From Sinonovacula constricta (lineage: Eukaryota; Mollusca; Bivalvia; Cardiida; Solecurtidae): a DNA stretch of 64,000 bases. The DNA lies in the NCBI GenBank assembly GCA_007844125.1, contig CM017571.1:27775978-27839977 (forward strand), given 5' to 3'. Under the pieces are notes generated by a model. That model did no database searches. It was given only the letters and a program-made list of their open reading frames with translations, and was not told the DNA's origin. Shown here piece after piece: positions 12,851-24,411 of this stretch (positions are counted from its first letter, which is position 1; each line of letters begins with the position of its first letter). Both the position numbers and the translations under genes were made by a program.

Positions 12851-13481
12851 TCTGTATTATATACCGTAACATAGTTAGTATTTGAAAAATGCGGTTTTGC
12901 AAGCAAACACTTCAAGCATACATAGTTCTGCAGAACCTCAGCATGCCTAATTTTATCAGAAACAGACATACACACAGAAACATCTACATCGTCATTGAAT
13001 TTATTACCGGCTTATAAATAACATTGAAGATATGCCTGATACTAATATTACGACGGTATACCGAAAAGTATATGAGCAATAGATTATATTTGATTAACAT
13101 TTGTGCATCAGTCACAGAACTCTCGGTGCATCTTTATATGAGATAAGAAAGTTAGAATCCAACTTGGTACAATGGTTAAGTGATTGTTACCCTTTCTACC
13201 TGATCTCGTAAGTTGCAATTTATAGCCAAAGATTCTCTTTAAATCTGTCGGGGGCGTAAAACGAGAATATGATGTGTAGAAATACATCTGTTTCATCAGT
13301 AAACCTGTCAGGATGGAAATGAGAAGGTGCTTTACACAGAAACAGTTGTTACAATCGTGTGTATTATATATACTGATGACCATTATGTAAGATCAACAGG
13401 GAATCTTTATATGTGGCGAATAGAATGTGTTTAAAAATCGTAAACAATGCCGATATATAATTCATGGAATATAGTCTCATT

Positions 13482-13499
13482 GAGAGAGAGAGAGAGAGA
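13482..13499 (+). repeat. (GA)n microsatellite
   Basis: Nine GA dinucleotides in a row. Confidence 0.95.
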
Positions 13500-14614
13500 T
13501 GGCAGATTTGCAACGATGAAGTAACTAAAATAAAAATTAAATCTTGATAGATTGATTGTTTACTGTTTTGATTGACTGCTTTTTGTGAACCCATAAAATC
13601 TTACTGATTGACGATATTGCAACATCGCTATCCTGCTGTGCAGAGATATCGTTCGTTAATGATGTGAATGCACTGAACCGACCGACAGTGTAAGAGAATA
13701 TAACACCACTTAACATTAATGTACTGTATGCACAAGGATGCACTTTCTCGCACTGCTTTATAGGTATGTATGAGGTTTACATTGTTGATAGAGAAGCTAT
13801 AAGCTAACTGAATTAATTACATGCATAAGTAATACGCGCGTACTTTTTCGATGATGTGTTTGATAAAAGACAACTTAATAACCTCTGTGTTTATATAGAC
13901 AGGGATACAAGTTCATTCAACTTATATAACTTGTATAAACCCCTCTTGGCTGCGCAATTCCTAAGTAGAATCAGTCTACATTATATTCCATATGTTGTTT
14001 ATCATAGTTTTTTAGTCTGCAGCTGTTTTAAATATACATGTATGTTGTTATCATTTTCAATCGCGTTTTTATCCTAGAGTTAAAATACAGCATATAATTC
14101 TATTGTAACTGCCAAACTATCGAAGTATCATAACTGTTTAGACTTTATAACTTTCTTTTATTTAAGCACCAAATGTACAATAGATGGGAACCTTTTTATC
14201 TCTTTAATTTTTCTTGGCATAAACTACCGAGAGCCTGGTGCAATTGTATATTTGAGAGCAACGAACGATAACTCTTCATGTGAGGCTACAGCATAACCAA
14301 TCTATTTACTGTACACATACAAAACATACCCCACTAGGGTTCATTTGGTTCATATCACATTCCAAACAATTGCCTGTTGGGGGAAATGCAAAGCAGTACA
14401 CTATATCATTCATGAAAGGGGGAGTACATAAAAGACGAATATACTATTCGAAATAATTTGTTATTGGAAGAAAATATACATTATATAAATCTCTCAGTTT
14501 CTATAGTCAACATTAATACCTTAATATAGATCGATTTATTTCTTATTTAAACTCTTTCTTACATGCAATAAATAATCTCTCTATTTCACAGTACAGTCGA
14601 GATCAATACCATCT

Positions 14615-15096
14615 TTAAAGGTGGTATTCGTCAGTTTGTACAACATTTCATTCACTCAAACATCCATATAAATAACTTTTACATAAAAAAAGATTCCACG
14701 AAATGCTGCCTATTTATGTCCTATATCTATGTGAAATGTGAACCATAACACTACACTCGTTATTATAAACATGTATTTCCTATCTGAGCCACGCTGCACA
14801 GTTGGTTATTTTTAAACTAAGAAAACCATGTGACTACTTACTTTTGGGATCACATTATATCATCATTCGAGTAATATGCTGTGACATCGATAATTTTAAT
14901 AGAAATCCCCCATCGAGCTTATTTATAGATTTGGAAAGAATGGACATATAGAGTGTGTGTGTTTTTCATATTTTTATCAAGAAAAATGGTCTTTTCTTAG
15001 ACAACAGTATAACTTTATGTAGGAATTATGCCTAAACATGCATCATATATTGGTACATGTATTTGATGTAGGCAAACTGTCGAATACCACCTTTAA
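14615..15096 (+). mobile_element. TTAA-flanked MITE, copy 1 (482 bp)
   Basis: The element is bounded by TTAA on both sides. Its left end TTAAAGGTGGTATTCGTCAG is the inverse complement, with one mismatch, of its right end CTGTCGAATACCACCTTTAA, giving terminal inverted repeats of about 24 bp. A second copy at 36544-36987 shares the internal blocks TATTTCCTATCTGAGCCACG, CTTATTTATAGATTTGGAAA-like and TAGGCAAACTGTCGAA. It has no transposase ORF, so it is non-autonomous. Duplication of TTAA is the piggyBac hallmark, but these termini are not the commonest piggyBac type, so the superfamily is inferred. It ends 551 bp upstream of the first FABP exon. Confidence 0.8.
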
Positions 15097-15647
15097 GTCA
15101 GTAATGCCGGATGAACAAGCCAGAAGCACATCGACAGTATGTATTTATAAAGTAAACATTTAACGGACCGTACAGTTGTAGCAAAAGTAAACCTCGCTTT
15201 GCGACATGTATGTTCCTCAACGTGTTTATCAAATACAAGTGACAAGCTCGACACGAATTCTAAAAGGAGGGTACTCGTGACAACAGGCAACGATCGATCG
15301 ATAATAAAATAGTTGCTAGGAAAAGGTTTTGAATCATAAGCAACTGTATTTTTTTCTTCCAATAGCATGTACATCGCGGAACATCTGTAGACACAGCCTC
15401 TGATTACAGTTCTCTGTAACTGACAAGTAAAAAGGTGACAGCACAGAAAGCAGACAAACATTCTATACGCCTACGCGATAACAAATTCAAAATTTGTTGA
15501 CGTAAAATTCCAATGTAGATTGGATTTGAAATAACGCGACCAAAATTTAAATTTATTTTTTGTGTGTGGGCAAATATTACAAAGTGCACCTGCTGTTGGA
15601 TTTTTTTGTCTCGCGTTGTAAAGTGGGAAGAAAACAACAACGCAAAA
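15097..15647 (+). promoter_or_regulatory. Presumed promoter region of FABP first exon 1a
   Basis: No TATA box or clear initiator is seen. At 15580-15588 CAAAGTGCA differs at one position from the CAAAGTCCA core of HNF4-type sites; vertebrate FABP promoters are known to use HNF4/PPAR direct repeats, so this is suggestive only. An in-frame upstream ATG at 15564 would add 28 residues if transcription starts that far out. Confidence 0.3.
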
Positions 15648-15750
15648 ATGACGGATGTTGCTCAGATTCTTCTGGAAGTTAAAAACGAACTAGAGGGTAA
15701 CTGGAAGTTGGATCGAAGTGAAAATTTTGAAGAAGCGTTAAAAGCTCTAG
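15648..15750 (+). CDS. FABP gene, alternative first exon 1a
   Basis: It encodes MTDVAQILLEVKNELEGNWK then LDRSENFEEALKAL, plus the first base of a Gly codon, followed by a GTAAAG donor. This is the FABP/cytosolic lipid-binding signature: a short N-terminus, then (E)GNWKL.RS.NF.E.L..LG, where the first beta strand of the barrel passes into helix I. The exon ends in phase 1, matching exon 2 (GG...) at 41782 and the standard position of FABP intron 1. This ATG (AAAAATGA) gives a 146-residue protein; an in-frame ATG at 15564 would add 28 atypical residues. It is 19/31 identical to exon 1b over the aligned part. Either the two are alternative promoters of one gene, or 1a is a leftover of a tandem duplicate whose later exons are gone. 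Confidence 0.82.
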
Positions 15751-15819
15751 GTAAAGTTCTTTGTCTTTTTTCTTTGTTATAGTACTTTAATTATTTTTGT
15801 GAAACACTTAATTCCCTCG

Positions 15820-15932
15820 CACATTCACACACATGTGTGTGAACACACACGCAAATTTGCATACACACAGCCACATGCGCGAACACACACGCGCATACAC
15901 TTTAAGCATACGTAGACATACACATATACACA
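15820..15932. repeat. Alternating CA/TG/CG tract
   Basis: Low-complexity purine-pyrimidine alternation (CACACATGTGTGTG, ACACACACGCGCATACAC) beginning 70 bp after the exon 1a donor. It is Z-DNA prone by composition. Confidence 0.85.
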
Positions 15933-17626
15933 TGCACTTTCTGTTTTTTTTAAATATTCAGACTCTAACAGTAAAGCCAAAATTCCTGTTCGATTCCACA
16001 ATTTTATAAAATTCAATACAGAATTAAACTAAGTTGCTTATTGCAATTTCTATTCTTTATTAAATTTAAACAAGCATATTTCTAGCATGATTACTAACTC
16101 TCTATTCTTGGAAACAATAACAAAAATGTATAATGTCCTTCTTTAAATATTTAAATATATTGCTTTAATCTAAAAACGATCTGAAAAAGTTCCTGTTAAT
16201 TGCTAGTGTATACCAATTGTGGCATAATGTGTATTCTTGAACCGTTGTAGACTTGGGTTCATCCCACTTGTAAGGTACTATGCTGTTTGCACTTAATGAT
16301 AACAACAATTGTCGTTATATTGACTCGTAAATACACCAGTACATGATCCAAGTAAACACAAGTATACGACTAAACTGAGCGTCGACATTGGTAAATGCGA
16401 TAATTAAGTCATTGAACAGGAGCGAATTCGATCAATGTTTCTATTGTGCTGAATGCTGAAAACAGTTGTGTTCTTTGTTATTTTGTATGATAGACCCACA
16501 AGTGTGAGGAAATAATTTCTTACACATATGAATTGGGTGGACATTTTAATTGATCTTATTACCTCATGGTTCCTTATTGAAATTCTGTGTCAAAGGTACG
16601 TGACAAATATTAGTGTTTCATGGTAATTTAAATGAGCTCGCACCAATCAGCATGTTACGCCACAACGGGCACATACTTTCTTAAATAACAATTTCATACC
16701 AGATTATACCAACTAAATCTGAGGGTAGACACACAGTACAGCCAAAAACCCGATCCCTCGAACACCCACTAGAATACCATTCTATATGTAGGACAAGAAA
16801 AATTGTTGATGTGAAGCATCAAAGGTCACGCCAAACCTGGAACAGGTAAACAGGTTAAAGCAATATGGTTAAATCATTATGGCAGAAAGTGCCAGAGATA
16901 TATTATAAAAGTTATGGGTCTTATAGAAAGTTTTCAATATACTATTAATCTCCAGAATGACTTAGAATGGTTTAAAACAAAATTAAAAGCAAAACCGGCC
17001 TCGATTTAACAGATTTTCGAAGATGCTACATATGCAGAAGAAGAAAACAAGTTGCCAACATTATTACAATTAACTCTAAACCTGAAGTTAACAAGCAAAA
17101 AATGCAATGTGAACAGCCTCATATTATACAACGCCTTATTGTTAATGTAGTATTTTTCTGGAATAATAATTTTTATTTTCAAAGTTGTTTTGTATGGAAG
17201 CATTTATGTATTTGTATTGTGTATTCAAAGAACAATGCTTATTACTTTCTAAACTTAACCTACTTAACACATTTAAAGTGAAATGGATAACGACAAATTA
17301 AGCAAAACAATACAAAAACAGAACGATTTCGTATGTCCTCAATACCGATGGAACTAATATTCTAACAAAGTGATGTTATGACGTAAGTATGATGTACTGT
17401 GGTTTATTTATCTATTAAGAATACAACTTAACAAAAGTTTCAATATAGAACCGAAATTCAAAACAATATTAAATGCCTTAATATAAAAAACAATATTTAA
17501 ATAGTATCCAAGATGGGTTCTGCTATTTAGTAAATATTGGTTGTAAGGTGGTGATCATTAGCCTGAAAACATATTATGTTTTTTCAAATGTTTGTGTAAT
17601 AAAAGTCTTGGACAAGGAATAAAATC

Positions 17627-17882
17627 TCATGTCAGGTCTAGGGTCTGATCCCAGAACCATCCGATCCCGAGTCTATAACCGTAACCTTTTGACCAAGAAC
17701 AATTTAACCAGTCAAATGACAGCACACAAATTTGTGTGCTGCACGTTCCTCTTATGCAAGTGAATTGATCATCCGAATCTTTAATACGATCCTTTAAAAT
17801 CTTGTCGTGACACAGCAAGGGTTTGAATTTGAAACCTTCCTATCTAGAGTCCAAAAACATAATCACTTGACCACAAACACTT
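17627..17882 (-). mobile_element. Bipartite tRNA-derived SINE candidate
   Basis: Read on the - strand there are two tRNA-like modules about 180 bp apart. Module 1 (17880-17817) runs TGGTCAAGTGATTATG, GGACTCTAGAT, TTCAAATTCAAACCC. Module 2 (17700-17639) runs TGGTCAAAAGGTTACGG, AGACTCGGGATCGG, GGGATCAGACC. Both show the A-box (TGGTCAA...), anticodon-arm and B-box order of a tRNA; the second A box fits TRGYNNANNNG exactly and its B box fits GWTCRANNC at 8 of 9 positions. The linker holds a perfect 22-bp palindrome (17720-17741). Neither module is an intact tRNA gene. No second copy was seen here, so dispersal is inferred. Confidence 0.5.
17720..17741. repeat. Perfect 22-bp palindrome
   Basis: The left arm CAGCACACAAA is followed directly by its exact inverse complement TTTGTGTGCTG. 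It lies in the linker of the SINE candidate. Confidence 0.9.
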
Positions 17883-18299
17883 CATAGATGTTATAAAAGC
17901 ATTCCTGCACGTTGACAGCACTTGAGATGTTACAGATGGATGTTGCATAAACATTGCAACTAAAGTCAGACTTTACCGTGCATACTCAATAAACCGTTCA
18001 GAACAAGCTTTTTCTGACTGTGGACTGTTTTGTTGTTCATAGATCATTTCATTTTTTTAACAAGTAGTCCGAACATCAAAGGACGTAACGATTATTAAAG
18101 GTTTAGAAATTTTAATAACAAAAAGAAATACACCAAAATCAGTTGTTTTCTGTCATGTTTGAATGAAAAGTTACAGATACACATAAGTAAATATAAATAA
18201 TAAATAAATAAAATAGAATGCCTTTTACCAAATGAGCACCTGTATTTCACCAGGGTTAGAAAGTCCGTTATACAGACTTTCCCCATGTGCAAATTTTAT

Positions 18300-18700
18300 T
18301 GAGCATTCCATATGTAGGCGTCGCGCTTCAGAGCGTCGCCAAAACAGATAAAATACTATACACACACAATTTTGACTTCTTATTACAGTAGAAAACGAAC
18401 CAGGCACCAATAAAACCATATCAAACGCCATGTAAACCCTTTATGTCTTGGTCTTACAGGAGATAAATAAAAAGTTAAATATGCGACGAAATACATAGAG
18501 TAAATAAATAAAGAAAAATGAGACGACACAAAAATAGTTGGAAATGTGATGGCGCTTAAAAGATATAAAATGCGATGGCAGAAAACAGTTCGAGATTGTA
18601 CCTAAGCAGCTTGAAGTGAGTAAGTACATAGGATAGCTTAAAATGCGCCTGCACAAAAATAGAATTGAATGCGACGGGACGAAAATAGTTTGCGGATTGA
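18300..18700. repeat. Degenerate GCGACGG/GCGATGG repeat region
   Basis: Spaced variants such as ATATGCGACGAAATA, GAGACGACACAAAAATAG, ATGCGATGGCAGAAAA, ATGCGCCTGCACAAAAATAG and ATGCGACGGGACGAAAATAG recur every 30-70 bp. It starts with a small inverted pair (GGCGTCGCGCTTC, GAGCGTCGCC). The CpG content stands out in this AT-rich neighbourhood. Confidence 0.5.
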
Positions 18701-19576
18701 TTTTGGATTCGTTTTATCTGCCATCGCTGGAAGGAGACAATCCCCTCTGTTTGTTAGTCGATGCTCTTTGTCACTATATCCACACTGGCAATTATCAAAA
18801 CTAAGATAAAGTATTTGCTTTGTAACACATTTGGGTAATCAAAATATCACTGTCTTAAATTGGCCCATAGTTTTATGATCTGTATTGACATATCTATAAT
18901 TACAAAATTTATTTCTTGTACAAAATAACTTTATTATAAGCATGTTACACAGAACAAGGCGGCAAATTCATTCTGTTGCAGTTGGATATCATATTGATCA
19001 GGAATCGCATGCGTCACACAATTTTCAAACAACTTGATTGCGGGTTAGCTGACTCTGCATTTTTTTAGAAAAGTTTTTGTTCAGAACCGTATCCCATAAT
19101 TTATTAAACATCTCCTATGGTCACTACGTTATCTGTGAAAATGCTGTCTTTCAAAAGATTTTGTTTTGTTTATTGGAATGTTTAATCGAAAGAGTACTTT
19201 TCAACTATTCTTGCTATTTTAGCTCAGCAAACTAGTATATCTCAGAACTGTGCATGCATAATATTTCAAATGACTATATCTTTAGATCAGTAATATTAAA
19301 CGCTTTGCGAAAATTTTCGACCTTTAAAAGCTGTTATAAGTTCATAAACATAGAATATATACTCAGCGTGAATAACCGTCATGTTTTGTACACGATTCCT
19401 AATTCATAATGACTAGTCAGTAATACATTAAAGGGAATAAGTATGAAGTAAAATCATTTGGTTCTATATGCCATGAGAATATGCTTAACTGCGACCAAGT
19501 CGCTTTAAAGACCGTTAAAGTTGTAAACTATAAAGTAATATAGTATATAGAATCAATTTCAAATACCGCGAAGAAA

Positions 19577-20172
19577 GACAATACGCGTATATGATTGTTT
19601 GCGACAATACGCGTATATAATTGTTTGCGACAATACGCGTATATGATTGTTTGCGACAATACGCGTATATGATTGTATGCGACAATACGCGTATATGCTC
19701 GTTTGCGACAATACGCGTATATGATTGTTTGCGACAATACGCGTATATGATTGTATGCGTCAATACGCGTATATGATTGTATGCGTCAATACGCGTATAT
19801 GATTGTATGCGACAATACGCGTATATGCTCGTTTGCGACAATACGCGTATATGATTGTTTGCGACAATACGCGTATATGATTGTATGCGTCAATACGCGT
19901 ATATGATTGTATGCGACAATACGCGTATATGATTGTATGCGTCAATACGCGTATATGATTGTTTGCGACAATACGCGTATATGATTGTATGCGTCAATAC
20001 GCGTATATGATTGTATGCGACAATACGCGTATATGATTGTATGCGACAATACACGTATATGATTGTATGCGTCAATACGCGTATATGATTGTATGCTCAA
20101 AGTACTATATGCGAATATGATTGTATGCGCATAGAAATAATTGCGCATATGATTGTATGCGTATAGGACAGT
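19577..20172. repeat. 26-bp minisatellite with MluI palindrome (about 23 units)
   Basis: Units begin GACAATACGCGTATATGATT and continue GTATGC or GTTTGC. Subtypes start GAC or GTC, and two units have GCTCG in place of GATTG. Every good unit contains the 10-bp palindrome ATACGCGTAT, so CpG is far denser than in the surrounding intron. Units decay after about 20095. Several overlapping - strand ORFs are by-products of the repeat: 26 is not a multiple of three, so all three frames are visited. Confidence 0.95.
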
Positions 20173-21639
20173 ATGCATATGTATACAATAATTCAAAATA
20201 ATTTTTGGTTTTATGTAATTAAGATATTTGCAGTTAAACTTGTAATGGATTTAATTGACTCCCGAGTTATTAAATATTTTCATACATTTACATGAGCACA
20301 ATCAATGTACACTTTCACTATTAAAAAAAGAGATGTCAATGGTGTTTTCGAACATATCCTATGCAAAGCAATATGTTGGTTTAATGCTATTCATGCACCA
20401 TACGCAAATCTGGAGCTGAAATTGACGAACTTCAAATGAGAATAAATTCAGAAGATTCTTTTTCAACCAAATGCACATACATATACCATCAATATTGTTT
20501 ATATGGAAAGTAAATTCATTGTTTTTCACAGTAAGTTTTTATGCTTTAAATAAGTATTGTTGTAGTTAATTGTATAAAATATTTCCAGTGTTTACGTGTG
20601 TGCGTTCTTTAGATGTAAAACAACAAAAACATCAGACATTTAAATAGAACGAGTAAATAACTATGAGATTCTCGGAAATGAATTTACCAATTGCATTTTA
20701 CGACGTTATAAATTTTTTTGTCAATTATGTGTCCAATAATATTTTGCTATCAAAGTTAATGGCTGCACGTATATTAAGCAAACAAGAAAATCATTGACGA
20801 AAAGTATAATGGGCGATGCAGACAATGGTAATTGGAAGAAGTTATAACTAAAAAGCAACATGTTAAAATGAAATTAGATTTTAGTAAATAGGGGAAATTT
20901 ATTATCTTATTTTTCACTAGACATACAAAACAATTTGTTCACAACTGCTACATGTCCTTTACAAAAAAATATTATGCAAAACATTGAACAATCTTTTTCT
21001 GACATTAACTTTTCTACGTCGTTCAAATGCTTACTCTGGGAATTGGGTATACAGTTATGTAAATAATTAAACGCACATTTTAATATAACCCACCTGTTAG
21101 TTTATTGTTAAAACTTAAAAATACAATTTTCTTACACGAACGAAATTATAAAACTTAAGAAATCATTCCAAACCAACGACACTTAATGTACTATTGTGAA
21201 ACGATTGTAGGCACTGAGAGCCAAATGTATTAATATAAAAGGCCGAGGATTTATCCGGAAATGGCACGTTTAATAATGCAAGCAAACAATATCCCGAAAT
21301 GAGACATCACGGAGAGGGCATCGCGACTACTAAACTTGTCTCGTCTGTACAGGTCACGACAGGGGAGAAGATACAGAAATTCAACAATTAAGTCAACGTA
21401 TTCATGCAGACTAGACGACTGTCCGGTCATCGTGTTATTTAAAAGCAATTGTTGTTTTTTTACTTTAACTGGTCGATTGCAAGCAATGTGATACCTCGAA
21501 TACCTCGAAGGATTCTTGGGTTACAAACATCAGCAAAATTTTTCTGATACGTTTTGTAAAGAGGTCAGAAAAGTTATTGACATCTTTTATTTGGTTAGTC
21601 TCATATACATTTCCACACAATGCAGGATGGTTTATGCGG

Positions 21640-21735
21640 TGCAGAGTATTTGCTTTTGTCATGTGCCTTTAAGAGCATGGCAAATGGTGCAATGCTCATA
21701 GGACTTCGTCATATATTCTTATTCATGATTACAAC
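21640..21735 (+). mobile_element. smORF-bearing family: fragment (copy a)
   Basis: This holds only the distal end shared by the family: TTTTGTCATGTGCCTTTAAG, then GGTGCAATGCTCATAGGACT, then TCGTCATATATTCTTATTCA. It lies just left of the larger copy at 21815. Confidence 0.6.
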
Positions 21736-21814
21736 AGTGGTATCAGTGCAGTTTGGCGGTCGTAAAAATATCCCGTGCATGTTATCTATGCTGCCATTTA
21801 GTTCATACTGTAAG

Positions 21815-22225
21815 GATTTCTTCTAACAGAAATAATACTTCTCTCTCTCTCCCTTCTAAATTCTATGTGGACATTTTTTTTCAATGACGTCACTACTTTC
21901 GTCATAATGTATCTAAGAAGACGTCAGCGCTTTGACATTTTTATTCAAGTAGATCGGTTTTCTTGTTGCTGAAAGAAACCCCTCAGAAAGTGCAAGGCAA
22001 GAGTCCTGTACAACCGAGTTAAGCACCCCAGTTGGTCTTTTTTGCCGACAGACCGTTCCAAGGCGGTAACTGTTGGGGTTGCTGTTTCTTTTAAATGACT
22101 CATCACAGATTTGTTCTTTTAAATTTAGCTTGCATGTGAATACTTTTGTCTTGTGCCTTTACAGGGTATGGTATTTGTTGCAATAATCATTACACTTTGT
22201 CATATATTCTTATTTGAACTGCTGT
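21815..22225 (+). mobile_element. smORF-bearing dispersed family: copy b
   Basis: It shares with 28.0, 33.0 and 35.6 kb the order: TTCTTCTAA..AATAATACTT, (CT)n, TGACGTCACTACTTTCGTCA, ACGTCAGCGCTTTGACATTT, GATCGGTTTTCTT, CGACAGACCGTTCCAAGGCG, GACTCATCACAGATTTGTTC and a TTTGTCATATATTCTTATT end. No terminal inverted repeats or transposase seen; class unknown. Confidence 0.75.
21945..22103 (-). CDS. Repeat-borne small ORF, copy b (52 codons)
   Basis: Starts ATGAGTCATTTA and reads MSHLKETATPTVTALERSVG then KKDQLGCLTRLYRT, LALHFLRGFF and a short tail. It aligns with the ORFs at 28120 (+), 33074 (-) and 35660 (-). After LRGFF this copy has an 8-nt deletion relative to the others and leaves the shared frame. 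No known domain recognised, and translation is unproven. Confidence 0.3.
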   Translation of the reverse strand: MSHLKETATPTVTALERSVGKKDQLGCLTRLYRTLALHFLRGFFQQQENRST

Positions 22226-22255
22226 TTATGCATACATATACATACATACAGAAAC

Positions 22256-22332
22256 CTCTTTCCCCGTAATGGCGCTATTACTTCAAAGTTATATAACTTT
22301 GAAACAATATAAGCGTCATTACGGTGAAAGAA
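22256..22332. repeat. 77-bp near-perfect palindrome (hairpin)
   Basis: The centre TCAAAGTTATATAACTTTGA is a perfect 20-bp palindrome (22283-22302). The arms extend through TTTCCCCGTAATGGCGCTAT on the left against ATAAGCGTCATTACGGTGAAA on the right in two parts, with only a few mismatches. No flanking duplication is evident. It could be a small palindromic transposon remnant or a hairpin RNA source. Confidence 0.75.
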
Positions 22333-24190
22333 CTTTTTGTAAGTACGTTGTCATTGGAAATGCAATGCGGAAGAATGTTTAGGATATTCTAGGTGAACGT
22401 TTATGTTTAATCGTTAAAAGGCAGATTGGAAAAACTATAAAATAGTTTAAACTGCCACCTGCTTCTAGAAAAGCTTAAAATATTTAATTTGAACAAACAT
22501 CATCCTAACAACACACACAAACCTCTTTAAACTACTTATTTTTATGGGACACACAACTGTCTTGAACAAAAAATGTGTATTTTTTCCAAATTGTAATGTA
22601 AAACCAGACAACAAAATCCAACACGCTAGAATGACCGATGCTGAAATAGCAAAGGTTAACGAATATATTCGGTTATTGGTTCCCGGCATACTGTAATAAG
22701 AATGGGAATCTTCCTGCTGACTCCAGCGTCTGTCGAGGAACCACAAATGAAGCAACAGTCACAGAACGTAGATATCGGTGTTAGCTGTCGGATAATTCTG
22801 TGGAATTGATGCAAGAACTACTTTGTGGATGGTGGATTTCTACATCGTGTATGAATGTGAAGTTTTCTGACTTGTTGTGTAAGACGGGATTTTTAAACTA
22901 CTCGTCTAAAAAGTTGTTATCTTATTTTTTGTCTTATACAAGTAACAATATGTTTTAGAGTTTAAGAGCACACTTTAAGCATATATATATAATTAACACT
23001 TATTGTAAAACGCTTTGAGGACCTTTCGTTATATTTAGCTCATTAGAAGGTATTTTATGCCTTCTCAATTTAACTAATGTCACAAAATACTTAATCTGTC
23101 TTGCACTACAATCAGGATCTTGTTGTATAGTTATGTGGCACACTATCAAATTATCATATCGAAGAGATACATACTTCTAATAAAATATCATCGTGCGTTG
23201 TGGGATAAATTGAGCTTAAAGAACCGCAAGCAAAATGGACTTTATATTTTGAGATAAGTAAAGTACCATCACCATTTCATAAGTCCCTGGCAGTACCTCG
23301 TATGACATTTAGTCTGAATGATTTATTTACAATAGAAGTCCTAACGCAAGTTGCGTGGCAGTCTGCTAACACTGAAACTAATAAAGTAGAATGAGATACA
23401 CCAGGACTCCAAATCGTTACTGCTTGACTATTTCTGGAATCTCTTTTATTTTCGTAAAAAGGCCGAGGTGTTCCGAGTGCAGAAGGTCTTAATATGTGTT
23501 TGATTGACATCTAACGAACATTTTAGCTGTAAGAATACGTTAAGGAATACTGTTACAATTTTGATAGGCTTTTTTTCACAGAACGAACAACTCAACAATT
23601 TGATGATTTTAGAAAATGAGTACTTGCATTCTATGAATACAGTGAATAATTCGTAATACTAGTAGTTTGTTGATTTAGCAATATCAATTGGGTCATGATA
23701 TCAGCCCAAAAAATTGAACCGTCTATTTATTCACTACGGCTGTTGAATTTAAAAACTCTAAATATGGTTAATAATTGATGGACTCGATGATAACTAATAA
23801 ACTCAAAATTCTATTGTATAGGTTTAGGCAAATCGAAATTATTTGGTTTATGTTTTGTTTACATATCAAAGACCCTCACACACTCTAAGTCATGGGTATT
23901 TTTATGTAAATTAACATTATTACCACAAATTGTATCATTTCATTAATAGACATTTTAATCCCAAAAATTAATGCATTTTGAAATGATAAACAACAGGAGA
24001 CCGGTTAGCTCAGATTCTAACCCCATTTTAATAGCTGTAGTACAGCCTAGAACTTCACGTATCGAGGATTAGCCATACTTCACCGATTTTATGATTTTAT
24101 ATACAAACTCAAATAACTCGGAGATCTTGTTTTCACAACTTTCAATAGAAGACTGTCTTATTGGAATACATCGAGATTTGTTTGACTCGA
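22333..24190. other. Unassigned intronic DNA
   Basis: AT-rich. Short ORFs (for example 22465-22755 and 23277-23510, - strand) have no recognisable domain. No repeat copy recognised. Confidence 0.5.
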
Positions 24191-24212
24191 AGTCAGACAC
24201 ACGTTGATTTAG

Positions 24213-24220
24213 TGACGTCA
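24213..24220. promoter_or_regulatory. TGACGTCA (CRE-type palindrome) upstream of exon 1b
   Basis: A perfect consensus CRE/ATF palindrome lies 192 bp before the exon 1b ATG. A half-like site (ATACGTCA) follows about 35 bp later. Confidence 0.5.
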
Positions 24221-24358
24221 TATACAAACTCACTCAGTTATCCTAAGACATAATACGTCAGTTTAGTTACTTTTATACATATTCGAGGGCCGTAGAAGTT
24301 GTTGTTTGGTTAAACGACAATTGTCTGACTCGAAAACTCCAGAAGCTTTGGTGATTGT

Positions 24359-24365
24359 TATATAG
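24359..24365 (+). promoter_or_regulatory. Possible TATA box of FABP exon 1b
   Basis: TATATAG (within TTATATAGG) lies 53 bp before the ATG. A start site about 30 bp downstream would leave a 5' UTR of roughly 20-25 nt. Confidence 0.4.
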
Positions 24366-24411
24366 GCTTGGAGATAGGAAAAACTACCAGTCCACTGATT
24401 GTTTGACAACT

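Larger units (their letters stand above)
9341..14614. other. Intergenic AT-rich sequence
   Basis: No gene recognised. Contents: a local direct duplication (11893-12090 against 12670-12850), a pyrimidine-rich stretch at 12050-12186, one end of the TTAA-flanked MITE at 12640, and a GA microsatellite at 13482-13499. ORFs here are short and have no recognisable domain. Confidence 0.5.
15751..24411 (+). other. FABP intron 1 (1a form) / region between the two first exons
   Basis: AT-rich; no FABP exons 2-4 were found here that could belong to exon 1a alone. Contents: a CA/CG alternating tract (15820-15932), a bipartite tRNA-like SINE candidate (17627-17882), degenerate GCGAYGG-type repeats (18300-18700), a 26-bp minisatellite (19577-20172), members of the dispersed smORF-bearing family (21640-22225), a long palindrome (22256-22332) and the exon 1b promoter region. 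Confidence 0.6.

Noticed and set aside
15825..16016. Cys/Val-rich - strand ORF
   Set aside because: Translation of the CA/CG alternating tract after exon 1a.
24001..24060. tRNA-like GGTTAGCTCAG near 24.0 kb
   Set aside because: No B box or acceptor-stem pairing follows; not a tRNA gene.
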